Positions 43,301 to 52,492 of a stretch of DNA of 64,000 bases are shown here, piece by piece. Made by a program: the position numbers and the translations under genes. Below the pieces are notes generated by a model that ran no database searches, was not told the DNA's origin, and saw only the letters and a program-made list of their open reading frames with translations. Source of the DNA: Chryseobacterium shigense. Its GTDB lineage: Bacteria > Bacteroidota > Bacteroidia > Flavobacteriales > Weeksellaceae. Each line of letters begins with the position of its first letter. Position 1 is the stretch's first letter. The stretch covers positions 1-64,000 of the forward strand of contig NZ_JACHLC010000007.1 of the NCBI RefSeq assembly GCF_014207845.1, read 5' to 3'.

Positions 43301-44705
43301 CGAGAGCTGTAGTTGGAGTAACATTTGAAACCGAAATATTACTTGGAGGTGCCGTAGTACATGGCTGTAATGCCATAACTGTTAATGTAAAGTCTACATA
43401 GTTACCGGAATTCGCTTGTCCGCAAGGAGTAAGTGTTCCTGACCAGGAAGTTGCAGTCCTTACCCTGTAATTACCGGGAGCCTGTGCTGCAGGAATAACA
43501 ATTGATGCTGTTCCGTTTGTGGCAAAAGTGGTAGTTGCCAGAACAGTTTCGCCCGGGTCATTAAAGTTCATATTATTATTCCAGTCAATCCAAACATAAT
43601 AATAGTAAGTACTTGTTCCGGAATTCAGATTCATTGTTACAGTGTTACTAGGCAACGCTGTAATGGCTGAAGCTGTACTGTTGACATAAGCGGAATAAGA
43701 AGTGGCCGCATAGTTTAAATTCGTGATACCACCTGTTGTGTTAACAGTTCTCAGATAATATGTGGTTGAAGTACCTCCCGTAGGTGTACAATATCCTGTA
43801 AATATATTAATAGGTCCCACCCATGTACTCTGATCCGCTGTACTACATTTTGATCTTACCCATACATAATAAGCAGTATTGGCAATCAATGGAGAAAGTG
43901 TTGCACTTGTTCCTGTAGTAATAGTTTGTGAAGCTGGAGTTGTAGGGGTTGGAGCTGTAGCAGATGTACTGTAATATATTTCATATCCTCCTGCAGGGGC
44001 AGGTGAAGGAGCGGTCCAGCTTACTGCCGCACTTGTTGGGGTCACAGTACCTAATGTAAATCCTGAAGGAGGTATACATGAAGGAGCTGGTCCAAAAGTC
44101 AGCTGAACATTGGGTCTGTTGGATGTAACAGTACCATCACTTGTAGGAGCTGTAGTATCCTGTTGGAAATACATATGCCTTGAGGTAGCAGAAGAATAGG
44201 TAAAGGCACTTCCTGTAGAAGTTCCTCCTCCACCTCCTCCATAGTTGGTTTCAACCAATACCATAAGGTTTTCTGTTCCATTGTAATAGTAGGGGGTTTG
44301 TAACGTAAAAGTATTCCATCCGGTAGTAAAACTTGCAGAGTTTCCGGTATATACCAGAGTTGCTCCACTCGTTGCTGTTGCCCAGTTCTGTGCTGTAATA
44401 GTTCCTGTTGCAGCTGGTACTGACTTTAAATAAATTTTTACCGGGGTATTTACGGAAGTTGCTGCTGTAGCATTCCATGCTACGGACAGTACGCTTCCAC
44501 CCGCGGGCAGATTTATTTCCGTAGCGGTATAAAGCGATGCAGATCTTTCATAACCATAAAAAGAGCCCAAAGGATATCTTTGAGTACTGGTTCCTGTACC
44601 AATTGTAACCGTTTGTGCCTGTAAAATGAGTCCGAAGACCATACAAAGCAATGTTATGAGCGCCCTGGAAGGCCTGCTCAATTTACAGAGTAAAAATACA
44701 CTCAT
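40323..44705 (-). CDS. secreted Fn3/GEVED repeat protein with T9SS sorting domain
   Basis: A 1460-aa secreted, probably cell-surface protein. After a signal peptide ending near ILQAQ (about 31), there is an N-terminal jelly-roll-like module (to about 205), then fibronectin type III modules alternating with GEVED domains: Fn3 about 210-300, GEVED about 305-445, Fn3 450-540, GEVED 545-690, Fn3 700-790, GEVED 795-930, three Fn3 935-1215, GEVED 1220-1370. GEVED domains end with NGEVEDYAVRI-like strands. The last 75 residues are a type A T9SS C-terminal domain (IYPNPVSSVLYV to VQKKFIKE). Such proteins are adhesins or matrix-like proteins; no catalytic domain is visible. Strong internal repetition creates many spurious reading frames. 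Confidence 0.93.
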   Translation of the reverse strand: MSVFLLCKLSRPSRALITLLCMVFGLILQAQTVTIGTGTSTQRYPLGSFYGYERSASLYTATEINLPAGGSVLSVAWNATAATSVNTPVKIYLKSVPAATGTITAQNWATATSGATLVYTGNSASFTTGWNTFTLQTPYYYNGTENLMVLVETNYGGGGGGTSTGSAFTYSSATSRHMYFQQDTTAPTSDGTVTSNRPNVQLTFGPAPSCIPPSGFTLGTVTPTSAAVSWTAPSPAPAGGYEIYYSTSATAPTPTTPASQTITTGTSATLSPLIANTAYYVWVRSKCSTADQSTWVGPINIFTGYCTPTGGTSTTYYLRTVNTTGGITNLNYAATSYSAYVNSTASAITALPSNTVTMNLNSGTSTYYYYVWIDWNNNMNFNDPGETVLATTTFATNGTASIVIPAAQAPGNYRVRTATSWSGTLTPCGQANSGNYVDFTLTVMALQPCTTAPPSNISVSNVTPTTALVSWLPSTGATYVLRYKAVTATTWTTVNITTPLTSSYQINNLTEQTQYEVQIATICGTQGPFSTSTTFTTPTITYCTSASTSATIDGYISKVTVNPNAAIPMTSTSDFSNYTDYTTDPARLITLVRGLGANTVTIEKTWPGTQWSFGTGVWIDFNRNGIFETSEQVLNSPSNTTTPVTATFAVPNAAGGVYTGNLTTRMRVALRESATAAACGTFTWGEVEDYAVKLIDQPACTTAPPTNITVTNLTASTATVYWLGAANATYTIRWKLATAGTYTIPAVTLPAGQNYYTIPGLAEQTKYDVQISTTCGTSTGPYSTAIQFTTPPLSYCPMTGTGTNDHISNVTVTSSNPGVPVMSNTTVQNNYTSYTTPQTLITLDAGSANNKLSVAKGWTGATSNDAVSVWIDYNRNGVFETSEQILNSAASTATPVTATFAVPATAYTGPLTTTMRVVLKRTSAPVLCQNAANGEVEDYAVRIRPCSNATPNQPTIVATHNSATLTLTGSATNVTYLVRYRVQGPPPGAWTEVYASALLANLPLVLTGLTPATIYEVQVATVCGDVTGTFTPIKTFVTRCDPTPPNVTVSNITTNSALITWAPLSASSTYTLEWRKVGAATWTQVPNIAPPANTHLLTGLDPYTKYEVRVANKCVGETTLNPYSNPKVFTTERTCELPPPGLTITQIAPTWAEVTWEGFPGATYILRYRKVGIPSWTNVPLTTNTYTITGLLEETKYEMQVVNVCGGTPGTYTPPYYFTTPTVVYCQMGSQNAVNEHISKVTVVPNGRPKMENESGPSSYTNYTGVPDTFIEMVQGSTGNQITIEKKWNGTNHDEGIAVWIDFNRNGYFDLDERIFTSPPNTTSPVTGTFSVPVDAYVSMTNYKYVVMRVAMMRDGIPVNCTNFANGEVEDYSVRISKPGVPNSVNQTEILIYPNPVSSVLYVKNISKRAKYKIYNSTGQVIGDGILLNNQVNVSKLISGIYVIDIEDNGVTVQKKFIKE

Positions 44706-44951
44706 ATTTTTTGAATTTAGTTATAATAACAATAGTAAATAAGGTATAGTATTTCTTATTCAATGGTGTTCTAAGTTTGAAACATCCATTTTTACAGATA
44801 ATCTGTATTGAAAAAAGTAGTTTTTTAATTCATACGCTAATATTTTAATAATTACACAAATCTAATAATTTTTTCACTATTAATATATCCATTCAAATAT
44901 TTTTTTGTAAAAATTTCACAATAATAATACATTCTGCATATAAAAACATAA
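44706..44951. other. intergenic region upstream of Fn3 protein gene
   Basis: AT-rich, with no coding signal. On the minus strand TAGATTTG (complement of 44857-44864) matches the -7 consensus and could be the promoter of the Fn3/GEVED gene with a leader of about 150 bases, but no -33 partner is at the right distance. I see nothing else. Confidence 0.3.
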
Positions 44952-44975
44952 AATCCTCAAGCGGGCCTGAGGATT
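44952..44975 (-). terminator. terminator of a decayed gene
   Basis: AATCCTCA and TGAGGATT form an 8-bp stem with an 8-base loop; on the minus strand a T-rich tail follows. It sits 21 bases behind the decayed T9SS tail and has no intact gene to serve. Confidence 0.6.
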
Positions 44976-44995
44976 GTATATTGCTTTAATTGTTC

Positions 44996-45166
44996 TTATT
45001 TTTTAATGAATTTAGAACTGAACCGATCTTTTTCTTTTTCATCAATCGTGATTACGTAGCTGTCTTATCCGATACTTTGGCTACATTCAGGATATCACTT
45101 ACCGGATTAGGGTAAATCCGGATATCGTTATTCGGATTACCAACTTCATTTGTAGTCGATATGCTC
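44996..45166 (-). pseudogene. remnant of a T9SS-sorted protein (C-terminal domain only)
   Basis: On the minus strand one frame reads NEVGNPNNDIRIYPNPVSDI then LNVAKVSDKTAT and hits a stop; a second frame continues SYVITIDEKEKDRFSSKFIKK to a TAA at 44996-44998. Joined, these are the two ends of a type A T9SS sorting domain (IYPNP...VSDIL at the start, KFIKK at the end) with about 35 middle residues lost and the frame shifted. The body of the protein is missing; the remnant begins about 10 bases after the stop of the DUF6048-like gene. It is not a copy of the neighbouring Fn3 protein tail, which has a different sequence. Confidence 0.7.
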
Positions 45167-45175
45167 TATTTTTTA

Positions 45176-45844
45176 TTAAAACTTATAGGCAATATTCCAT
45201 GCAAAGCCCATATTGAATTTGTTTGAACTTCTTCCGAATCCGGGAACTATCATTGGTATAATTTCATCCTGTTTGGAGGTGTATACCAAATATCTTGGCT
45301 GAAGATTAACATCTATATAAAAATTGGATTCAAATAGCTGTACTCTTCCACCTAACGTTCCTTCCAGCCAGGCAGAAGTCTGTGATGATGACGGAAATGC
45401 TACAGATGACGCACTGCCTCCATATCCGCGGACCGGAACTGCCATATACTCCTGATTGTAGAACGCCCCTCCTATCTTTCCTCCTGCATAAAAACCGTTG
45501 AATTCATTTTCAAGATCTTTTGCCAGCATATAAAATGCACCCAGTTTTACAAAGGGACCGCTTGCTTTGGCATCGTAACCATTCTTTTGGTACACATTTT
45601 TTTCAAAACCGGCCTCTGCAATAGCATGAACATTCCCTTTCACTTTTGATGAAATAAATCCCTGGTAAAGTACCCTGTCTGAAAAGAAAGAAACACCGGC
45701 ATTAAGGACATCAAAACCTACCATAAAATTAGGTTTGTATTTTTCCTGTACTTTTGGGGCTTCTTTGGTTTCTTTTTTTTCCTGGGCAAAACCGGTTATG
45801 GCTATGATGCTAAAAAATAAGGAAAAGATTAGTCTTGTCTTCAT
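45176..45844 (-). CDS. DUF6048-like outer membrane protein
   Basis: This 222-aa protein has a signal peptide (cleavage after ITGFA) and a beta-rich, Gly/Tyr/Phe-rich body ending in FNMGFAWNIAYKF, a terminal aromatic typical of outer membrane beta-barrels. Between about residues 22 and 38 it has a charged linker, EKKETKEAPKVQEKYK. I recognise it as the DUF6048 type that follows a DUF6452-like lipoprotein in flavobacteria. The function is unknown. Its start overlaps the upstream gene by 35 bases, so the two are translated together. Confidence 0.75.
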   Translation of the reverse strand: MKTRLIFSLFFSIIAITGFAQEKKETKEAPKVQEKYKPNFMVGFDVLNAGVSFFSDRVLYQGFISSKVKGNVHAIAEAGFEKNVYQKNGYDAKASGPFVKLGAFYMLAKDLENEFNGFYAGGKIGGAFYNQEYMAVPVRGYGGSASSVAFPSSSQTSAWLEGTLGGRVQLFESNFYIDVNLQPRYLVYTSKQDEIIPMIVPGFGRSSNKFNMGFAWNIAYKF

Positions 45845-46286
45845 TCTCTATTTGATTTTGTCCTGCTTCGAGCTTCTGTACAGGATTGGATTGTGTTAAT
45901 TGTGAGCTTAAATTCTCGTAAGTCTTTTTGATTCCGCATCCCGGAGAAACGTATATACTTTTTGTTGTATAATTAATCCGGACATGAGATTCTGTTCCTT
46001 TATCCGCAAGCCTGAAAAAAACGTCTGTGTAAGGTGAATCATCAACTCTTAACGGAATAAGCCTTGAATCTACTTTCTCGGTTTTCCCCAGCTGTACTTT
46101 ACCGGCTCCATAGTCTACTGCTACATATAATGAATCTAAAGTCACTGCTTTACCGGATTCCAAAGATTTGAATGCCACTTTCATTCTTGGTGTTCCTTCA
46201 CCGCTTTCACAGATATCGTCATCGCCACCACAGGAAAAAAGGATTCCTGCAAAGCAGATCATGATGAGAAATTTAAAATACTTCAT
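45810..46286 (-). CDS. DUF6452-like lipoprotein
   Basis: This 158-aa protein starts MKYFKFLIMICFAGILFSCG, a lipoprotein signal with Cys19 at the lipobox (ILFSC), followed by GGDDDICESG. The remainder is beta-rich, with a final Cys in VSPGCGIKK. It matches in size, order and features the DUF6452 lipoproteins found between rlmD and a DUF6048 gene in flavobacteria. The function is unknown; with the barrel protein it may form an envelope pair. It starts 30 bases after the rlmD stop. Confidence 0.75.
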   Translation of the reverse strand: MKYFKFLIMICFAGILFSCGGDDDICESGEGTPRMKVAFKSLESGKAVTLDSLYVAVDYGAGKVQLGKTEKVDSRLIPLRVDDSPYTDVFFRLADKGTESHVRINYTTKSIYVSPGCGIKKTYENLSSQLTQSNPVQKLEAGQNQIENEDKTNLFLIF

Positions 46287-46316
46287 ATTAAGATTTGAGA
46301 TTCAAATTTAAATAAT

Positions 46317-47723
46317 TTATTTTTTAACAAGCAGTGCTATGTTTTCAACGTGGTGGGTTTGCGGGAACATATCTACCGGCAATATTTTTACAAGGGTATA
46401 ATGTTCTTTCATCAAGGCAAGATCTCTCGCCTGTGTTGCTGAATTACAGCTTACATAAACTACTTTTTCAGGAGCAAGCTTAAGAATCTGCTCTACCACT
46501 TTCTGATGCATCCCGTCTCTTGGCGGATCGGTAATTAAGACATCTGCTTTTGGATGATTTTCCAGGAATTCATCGTTGAAGACATTTTTCATGTCCCCAC
46601 AATAGAATGTAGTATTGGTAAGGCCATTTAATTTGGCGTGCTCAATAGCAGCATCTATGGCTTCCTGAACGGATTCTATACCGATAACATGCTTTGCGTT
46701 TCTGGCAACATATTGTGCAATAGTTCCGGTTCCTGTATACAGGTCATAAACAACTTCATCACCTTTCAGGTCGGCAAATTCCAATGTTTTTCTGTACAGT
46801 TCCAATGCCTGTTTGTAATTGGTCTGAAAGAAAGATTTGGGACCTATTTTAAATTTCAGTCCGTCCATTTCTTCCATCAGGAATCCTTCTCCTGAATAGG
46901 TATTGATATCTAAATCATAAATGGAATCATTCTGCTTTGAATTGATGGCATAAACCAGCGTTTTTATCTGTGGAAACTGTTCCAGTAAGAACTGGAAAAG
47001 CTTTTCTCTGTTTTCTTTTTCTTCTCTGTAAAGCTGAAATAGAACCATCCACTCGCCTTTAGAGTTTTGTCTCATCATCAGGGTTCTCAAAAAGCCTTCC
47101 TGGTTTCTTACATCAAAGAAATCCAGCCCGTTGTCTACACCGAACTTTTTTACAGCTAAACGTATTGCATTGGACGGGTCTTCCTGCAGAAAGCATTCTT
47201 TCAGGTCCAGGATTTTACTCCACATTCCCGGAATATGGAATCCTAATGCATCTTTGTTTCCGAAATTCTCTTCGGAACTTATTTCATATTGGGTAAGCCA
47301 TCTTGCATTGGAAAAGGAAAACTCCATTTTATTTCTGTAGAAATACTGTTCTTCGGCTCCTAAAATTGAAACGGTTTCAAAATCATCAATTCCCCCGATT
47401 CTTTTAATATTGTTATATACTTCTTCCTGTTTGAAATCAAGCTGTTTTTCGTAGCTCATATTCTGCCACTTGCATCCGCCGCAGGTTCCGAAATGAATAC
47501 ATTTAGGATCTACTCTGAATGGCGATTTTTCCAGAATTTCTACAGTTTCTGCTTCATAATACTTGGACTTGGATTTTTTCACTCTGGCATTAACCACATC
47601 TCCGGGAACTGCTCCGGAAATAAGCACAGTCTTTCCTTCTTCCGTTTTTCCTATGGCAACACCTTTTGCTCCTGCGCCAAATAATTTAATATTTTCAAGA
47701 ATTATATCTTTCTTCTTTCTCAT
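46317..47723 (-). CDS. rlmD: 23S rRNA (uracil-5-)-methyltransferase RlmD-type
   Basis: RlmD methylates U1939 of 23S rRNA. The 468-aa protein has an N-terminal TRAM domain (about 1-65), the iron-sulfur Cys set CIHFGTCGGCKWQN (about 75-88, with a further Cys expected nearby), the SAM-binding YDLYTGTGTIAQYVA (about 325-339), and the catalytic Cys in VYVSCNSATQARDL (about 424). The length is typical of the TrmA/RlmC/RlmD family; RlmD is the usual call for flavobacteria but RlmCD-like specificity cannot be excluded. It heads an operon with the two DUF genes downstream. Confidence 0.9.
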   Translation of the reverse strand: MRKKKDIILENIKLFGAGAKGVAIGKTEEGKTVLISGAVPGDVVNARVKKSKSKYYEAETVEILEKSPFRVDPKCIHFGTCGGCKWQNMSYEKQLDFKQEEVYNNIKRIGGIDDFETVSILGAEEQYFYRNKMEFSFSNARWLTQYEISSEENFGNKDALGFHIPGMWSKILDLKECFLQEDPSNAIRLAVKKFGVDNGLDFFDVRNQEGFLRTLMMRQNSKGEWMVLFQLYREEKENREKLFQFLLEQFPQIKTLVYAINSKQNDSIYDLDINTYSGEGFLMEEMDGLKFKIGPKSFFQTNYKQALELYRKTLEFADLKGDEVVYDLYTGTGTIAQYVARNAKHVIGIESVQEAIDAAIEHAKLNGLTNTTFYCGDMKNVFNDEFLENHPKADVLITDPPRDGMHQKVVEQILKLAPEKVVYVSCNSATQARDLALMKEHYTLVKILPVDMFPQTHHVENIALLVKK

Positions 47724-47800
47724 CCTAAACTCTATTTCTATTTTTTCTAATACAGCTGAAATAAATCTCCGCTTTGATCTGGCAAAAATACAATAAAAAA

Positions 47801-47822
47801 AACCTTATCCGAAGATAAGGTT
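47801..47822 (-). terminator. terminator of thioredoxin-fold lipoprotein gene
   Basis: AACCTTATC and GATAAGGTT form a 9-bp stem with a CGAA loop; on the minus strand a run of eight T follows. Confidence 0.85.
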
Positions 47823-47842
47823 TCCATCTATGTTAAAGTTTA

Positions 47843-49366
47843 TTATTTTGTTGGTGCAGGTTGCGGACTTGCAGGCTGTGCAGGAGGGTCAATCTGCATT
47901 CCCGGCATCACCTGAGCACTAGGCTGTACTTTTGGTGCGGAAAGCCCTGTAAGTTTATCCAATATTGTTACTACTTCCTGTTCGCCAAGGTTTACAAAAG
48001 ATCTGCCGGCAATTTTACCGTCTTTATCAACAATTACAAAGCAAGGCAGTTTAAATCCGTACACTCCGTATTTTTTTGCAATATCTGATTCCAATCCTTT
48101 TTCTCCGTAAACATTTGTTCCAGGAATTCCTTTTAGTAATGCGCTGCTGGTTTTCACAAACTGATCTTTTGTATCGTCTACGTTTACAAAAACGAAGTTC
48201 ATTTTAGATTTATAGAAATTTACGACTTCTTTCAGTACAGGAACTGTTCCTTCACTAATGTAAGGGTTCCATGATGCATAGAAGAACAGCATATAAGGTT
48301 TTCCTTTGTTTTCAGAAAGCTGGTAAGATTTACCGTCTGCTTTTACCAATGGTGCTTCAGGAGCAGCTTCCCCTACTTTAAGACCGTTAACGGCTAATTG
48401 CATTTTAACTAGATCTGCTTTGATGGCAGCATCTGTAATATCTGTATCGATGATTTTTTTAACTTTATCAATATTCTTTGCAGGAGCACCCGGATGAATA
48501 TCCTGAGCTACCACAAATGCCAACAGATAATCTTTCGCTGTCTGCGAAACTTCTTTTCTGTCTTTCAGGAACTGTGCAAAAATTTCAGAAGTGGTAACAT
48601 CTGTTTTACCTTTAGTTTTTGCTTCTGCATATTTTTGGAAATCAGGGCTCATTTTTACAAGCAAATATTGTCTGTACAGCGGAATGGTTTTTACCAATAC
48701 GTCTTTGTTATCCTGCAATTTGTTTTCGTAATCCTGGAACGCCTTGGAAACTTTAAATGACGGGTTTCCTGACATCTGGCGCTGTGCCATTTCATAGTTG
48801 GCAAGAAGGTTAAGAACGGTTACTTTCACGTCATTCTTTTTCCACTCCAGAATTCCTTTGCCCGGATTATTTTTCTGAGCAAGCTCTTCTACATTTTTAT
48901 TGATATCGGCTTCGATTTTCTGAGCTCCTTTTAAGAATGTTTTCTCATCTCCGGACATCAGCTGCTGGATGTTGATCTTACTTCCGTATTCTCCCAGGAA
49001 TTTTTGGCTTGCCTGAAGGAAATCATTATTTTTCTTAGCATCTCCTGTAACTACAAATTCATTAGGGAAGGTCATTGAATTTCCGGAAATATTTAATTTC
49101 TGCCCGCCTTCAAGATAAATCAGGTTTTGTTTTCCTGCGTAGTTGATTACATACATTCCTTCTTTAGGAGCTTCAAAGCTTCCTGTAAAGCTTCCATCTT
49201 TATCTAAACCAATATTAACAAGAGGAAGGGTAGCCACACCGGAAGCTTCAACAAATTCAATTCTTTCGAGTGGTGAGCTTCCTGTAATTTTTCCTTTAAC
49301 TTCAACTTTTTTTGAACAAGACATCACAAAAGCTGTGATGATAAACAATAAAAGATATTTTTTCAT
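47843..49366 (-). CDS. TlpA-family lipoprotein lacking the CxxC motif
   Basis: Start at the ATG at 49366 gives MKKYLLLFIITAFVMSCSKK, a lipoprotein signal with lipobox Cys17; the longer TTG start at 49387 is unlikely. The protein is about 507 aa: an N-terminal beta domain of DUF4369 type (about 20-115), a helical middle (about 115-320), and a thioredoxin/AhpC fold (about 325-470). In the usual W-C-x-x-C position it reads YASWNPYISEG, so both redox Cys are absent; the cis-Pro loop is FKLPCFVIVDKDG. A Pro/Gln-rich tail follows. It is probably not a normal thiol oxidoreductase and may bind or sense instead. A terminator lies directly downstream. Confidence 0.85.
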   Translation of the reverse strand: MKKYLLLFIITAFVMSCSKKVEVKGKITGSSPLERIEFVEASGVATLPLVNIGLDKDGSFTGSFEAPKEGMYVINYAGKQNLIYLEGGQKLNISGNSMTFPNEFVVTGDAKKNNDFLQASQKFLGEYGSKINIQQLMSGDEKTFLKGAQKIEADINKNVEELAQKNNPGKGILEWKKNDVKVTVLNLLANYEMAQRQMSGNPSFKVSKAFQDYENKLQDNKDVLVKTIPLYRQYLLVKMSPDFQKYAEAKTKGKTDVTTSEIFAQFLKDRKEVSQTAKDYLLAFVVAQDIHPGAPAKNIDKVKKIIDTDITDAAIKADLVKMQLAVNGLKVGEAAPEAPLVKADGKSYQLSENKGKPYMLFFYASWNPYISEGTVPVLKEVVNFYKSKMNFVFVNVDDTKDQFVKTSSALLKGIPGTNVYGEKGLESDIAKKYGVYGFKLPCFVIVDKDGKIAGRSFVNLGEQEVVTILDKLTGLSAPKVQPSAQVMPGMQIDPPAQPASPQPAPTK

Positions 49367-49623
49367 TTCAATTTTAATATTACGCAAAAATACGTTTTTT
49401 ACGGCTTGCTGATTAACACTATTTATTTTTTTTGAAAATTTTATGAGAACCTTTAAAAATGGGACTTCGAAGGCATTTTTATTCTCTAAAATTTTTCACA
49501 GGAAAAAGAATACTAGAAATGATAATCTTTTTCTCGTGCTCACCAAATATAAACTTATTAAATAAGAATACCTTACCTGATCAACAACTTAACAAACTTT
49601 AACAGCCACGGGTATGTATAAAG
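49367..49623. other. intergenic region without visible genes
   Basis: AT-rich sequence between the thioredoxin-fold lipoprotein gene and the sdh operon terminator. I see no coding region and no clear -7 box for the lipoprotein gene. Confidence 0.5.
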
Positions 49624-49652
49624 AAAATCGCCTTCGTAATGAAGGCGATTTT
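49624..49652 (-). terminator. terminator of the sdhCAB operon
   Basis: AAAATCGCCTTC-GTAAT-GAAGGCGATTTT forms a 12-bp stem with T-rich flanks, 21 bases behind the sdhB stop. Confidence 0.9.
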
Positions 49653-49672
49653 TATATGTATCTGAATAAATT

Positions 49673-50440
49673 CTATCCGTTATCTACCATGGCAGCCATG
49701 TATTCTCTGTTCATTCTGGCAATGTTTTCAAGAGAAATTCCTTTCGGACATTCTACTTCGCATGCTCCTGTATTCGAACAGTTCCCGAATCCTTCTTCGT
49801 CCATAGCTTTTACCATGTTCAGAACTCTTCTTTTCGCTTCTACTCTACCTTGAGGTAAAAGGGCATACTGAGAAACTTTAGCTCCTACGAACAGCATTGC
49901 AGATCCGTTTTTACAAGTAGCCACACATGCACCACATCCGATACATGCTGCAGCATCCATTGCTTTGTCTGCATCTTCTTTAGGAACCGGAATAGCATTG
50001 GCATCCAATGTATTACCTGAAGTGTTCACGGAGATGAAACCTCCGGCAGCCATTACTCTGTCGAATGCGCTCCTGTCTACCATTAAGTCTTTGATAACCG
50101 GGAAAGCCGCACTTCTCCAAGGTTCAATAACGATGGTTTCACCGTCTTTGAACATTCTCATGTGAAGCTGACATGTTGTGATTCCCGTATCGGGACCATG
50201 TGCTCTACCGTTGATATAAAGGGAACACATACCACAGATTCCTTCACGACAGTCGTGATCAAAAGCGATAGGTTCTTTTCCTTCGTTGATGATATTCTCG
50301 TTCAGAATATCCAACATTTCTAAGAAAGAAGAATCTGTAGAAACGTCTGATATTTTGTAGGTCTCGAACTGACCTTTAGTTTTGCTATTTTTTTGTCTCC
50401 AAATTTTCAGGGTAAGATGAAGGCCTTTTTTTGCACTCAT
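49673..50440 (-). CDS. sdhB: succinate dehydrogenase/fumarate reductase iron-sulfur subunit
   Basis: SdhB passes electrons from the flavoprotein to quinone through three iron-sulfur centres. The 255-aa protein has the 2Fe-2S ligands in [12 protein letters not shown] (about 64-75) and the 4Fe-4S/3Fe-4S sets in [14 protein letters not shown] (about 146-159) and [14 protein letters not shown] (about 206-219). It is third in the operon sdhC-sdhA-sdhB, 24 bases after sdhA, and is followed by a strong terminator. Confidence 0.97.
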   Translation of the reverse strand: MSAKKGLHLTLKIWRQKNSKTKGQFETYKISDVSTDSSFLEMLDILNENIINEGKEPIAFDHDCREGICGMCSLYINGRAHGPDTGITTCQLHMRMFKDGETIVIEPWRSAAFPVIKDLMVDRSAFDRVMAAGGFISVNTSGNTLDANAIPVPKEDADKAMDAAACIGCGACVATCKNGSAMLFVGAKVSQYALLPQGRVEAKRRVLNMVKAMDEEGFGNCSNTGACEVECPKGISLENIARMNREYMAAMVDNG

Positions 50441-50464
50441 AATTATTTATTTATAGGTTGGAGA

Positions 50465-52477
50465 TTATTTGTAACTTCTTGCTTTAACTTCAATGTTCTC
50501 GTAGATCAGGTCTTCTTTATGCAGAACTTCTGTGGTGATATCATCTGTTTGATATTCCCAAGCTCCTACATATTTAAAGTTAACATCATCTCTTTCTGCT
50601 TCACCTTCTGGAGTAGCATGATCTTCTCTGAAGTGTCCACCACAAGATTCGTTTCTGTGTAAAGCATCAATAGCCATCAATTGTCCAAGCTCGATGAAAT
50701 CTGCCACTCTGAACGCTTTTTCAAGTTCAGTGTTCATTCCATCGGCATCACCGGGAACCTTAACGTCTGCCCAGAAATCTTTTTTCACCTGAGCAATTTC
50801 AGCAATAGCTTCTTTCAAACCTTCAGGAGTTCTTCCCATTCCCACTTTATTCCACATAATGTGTCCTAATTTTTTGTGGAAATAATCTACTGAATGGGTT
50901 CCTTTATTATTTAAGAAGAAATCTACTTTATCTTTAATTTCTTTTTCAGCCTGATCAAACTCGTTAGAATTTGTAGGAATTACACCTGTTCTAATGTCTG
51001 CTGAAAGGTAATCTGCAATCGTGTAAGGAAGTACAAAATATCCGTCTGCCAAACCTTGCATCAAAGCAGAAGCTCCCAATCTGTTAGCCCCGTGATCAGA
51101 GAAGTTAGCTTCACCAATTACGAAACATCCAGGAATTGTAGACTGTAAGTTGTAATCAACCCAAACACCACCCATTGTGTAGTGTACTGCAGGATAAATC
51201 TTCATTGGAGTTTTGTAAGGATCATCTGCTGTAATCTTTTCGTACATTACGAATAGGTTACCATATTTTTCCTCAATCCAGGCTTTTCCTAAATCATAGA
51301 TTTGCTGATCTGTAGGATTATGAATATGTTTTTCAATAGCGGCTTCTTTACCTTTTTTGATGATCTCTGTAGAGAAATCTAAGTAAACACCTTCTTTAGT
51401 ATCATTATTTTCGATTCCGAAACCAGCATCACATCTTTCTTTACCAGCTCTGGACGCAACGTCTCTAGGCACCAAGTTTCCGAATGCAGGATATCTTCTT
51501 TCCAAATAATAATCTCTATCTTCTTCTTTAATATTTTCCGGTCTAAGCTTTCCTTCTCTGATGGCTACAGAATCTTCAATTTTCTTAGGAACCCAGATTC
51601 TTCCTGAGTTTCTAAGAGATTCTGACATCAAAGTAAGTTTAGACTGCTGTGTTCCGTGAACCGGAATACAAGTCGGGTGAATCTGTACATAACAAGGATT
51701 TGCGAAATACGCTCCTTTTTTGTGGATTTTCCAAGCTGCAGAAACGTTTGAACCCATTGCGTTGGTGGAAAGGAAATATACATTTCCGTAACCTCCAGAA
51801 GCGATAACAACAGCGTGAGCAGAATGTCTTTCGATCTCACCTGTCACCAGGTTTCTTGCGATAATTCCTCTTGCTTTTCCGTCTACAATTACCAATTCCA
51901 TCATTTCATGACGGTTGTACATTTTGATTCTTCCTTTACCGATCTGACGGCTCATTGAAGAATAAGCACCTAATAATAACTGCTGACCTGTCTGTCCTTT
52001 TGCATAAAAAGTTCTCTTTACCTGAACTCCACCAAATGAACGGTTATCTAACTGGCCACCGTAATCTCTTCCAAAGGGAACACCTTGTGAAACACACTGG
52101 TCGATAATATTTGCAGAAACTTCAGCAAGTCTGTAAACGTTGGCCTCTCTTGCTCTGTAGTCACCACCTTTGATGGTGTCATAGAACAATCTGTAAGTAG
52201 AGTCACCGTCACCCTGATAGTTTTTAGCAGCATTGATACCTCCCTGTGCAGCAATTGAGTGTGCTCTTCTCGGAGAATCCTGATAGCAGAATGCTTTTAC
52301 GTTATATCCCTGTTCAGCCAGTGTAGCTGCAGCGGAACCTCCTGCCAAACCTGTACCTACAACAATAATATCAATCTTATCTCTGTTGTTTGGTGCAACA
52401 AGGTTCATATGGTCTTTATGATGCTTCCATTTATCCTTTAAAGGACCAGCCGGAATTTTTGAATCTAATTTACTCAT
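50465..52477 (-). CDS. sdhA: succinate dehydrogenase/fumarate reductase flavoprotein subunit
   Basis: SdhA oxidises succinate to fumarate with covalently bound FAD. The 670-aa protein has the dinucleotide fold [15 protein letters not shown] (about 41-55), the FAD-linking His in [16 protein letters not shown] (about 80), and the catalytic stretch [10 protein letters not shown] (about 268-277). [10 protein letters not shown] and [17 protein letters not shown] (about 425-465) form the FAD/substrate end. The length fits the Bacteroidota type. It lies 15 bases after sdhC. Confidence 0.97.
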   Translation of the reverse strand: MSKLDSKIPAGPLKDKWKHHKDHMNLVAPNNRDKIDIIVVGTGLAGGSAAATLAEQGYNVKAFCYQDSPRRAHSIAAQGGINAAKNYQGDGDSTYRLFYDTIKGGDYRAREANVYRLAEVSANIIDQCVSQGVPFGRDYGGQLDNRSFGGVQVKRTFYAKGQTGQQLLLGAYSSMSRQIGKGRIKMYNRHEMMELVIVDGKARGIIARNLVTGEIERHSAHAVVIASGGYGNVYFLSTNAMGSNVSAAWKIHKKGAYFANPCYVQIHPTCIPVHGTQQSKLTLMSESLRNSGRIWVPKKIEDSVAIREGKLRPENIKEEDRDYYLERRYPAFGNLVPRDVASRAGKERCDAGFGIENNDTKEGVYLDFSTEIIKKGKEAAIEKHIHNPTDQQIYDLGKAWIEEKYGNLFVMYEKITADDPYKTPMKIYPAVHYTMGGVWVDYNLQSTIPGCFVIGEANFSDHGANRLGASALMQGLADGYFVLPYTIADYLSADIRTGVIPTNSNEFDQAEKEIKDKVDFFLNNKGTHSVDYFHKKLGHIMWNKVGMGRTPEGLKEAIAEIAQVKKDFWADVKVPGDADGMNTELEKAFRVADFIELGQLMAIDALHRNESCGGHFREDHATPEGEAERDDVNFKYVGAWEYQTDDITTEVLHKEDLIYENIEVKARSYK

Positions 52478-52492
52478 ATTGGTATATTGATA

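Noticed and set aside
44099..44478. Frames on the minus strand within the Fn3/GEVED gene (and similar ones at 42418, 40703)
   Set aside because: They are out-of-frame readings of a repetitive coding region, with no start context or family resemblance.
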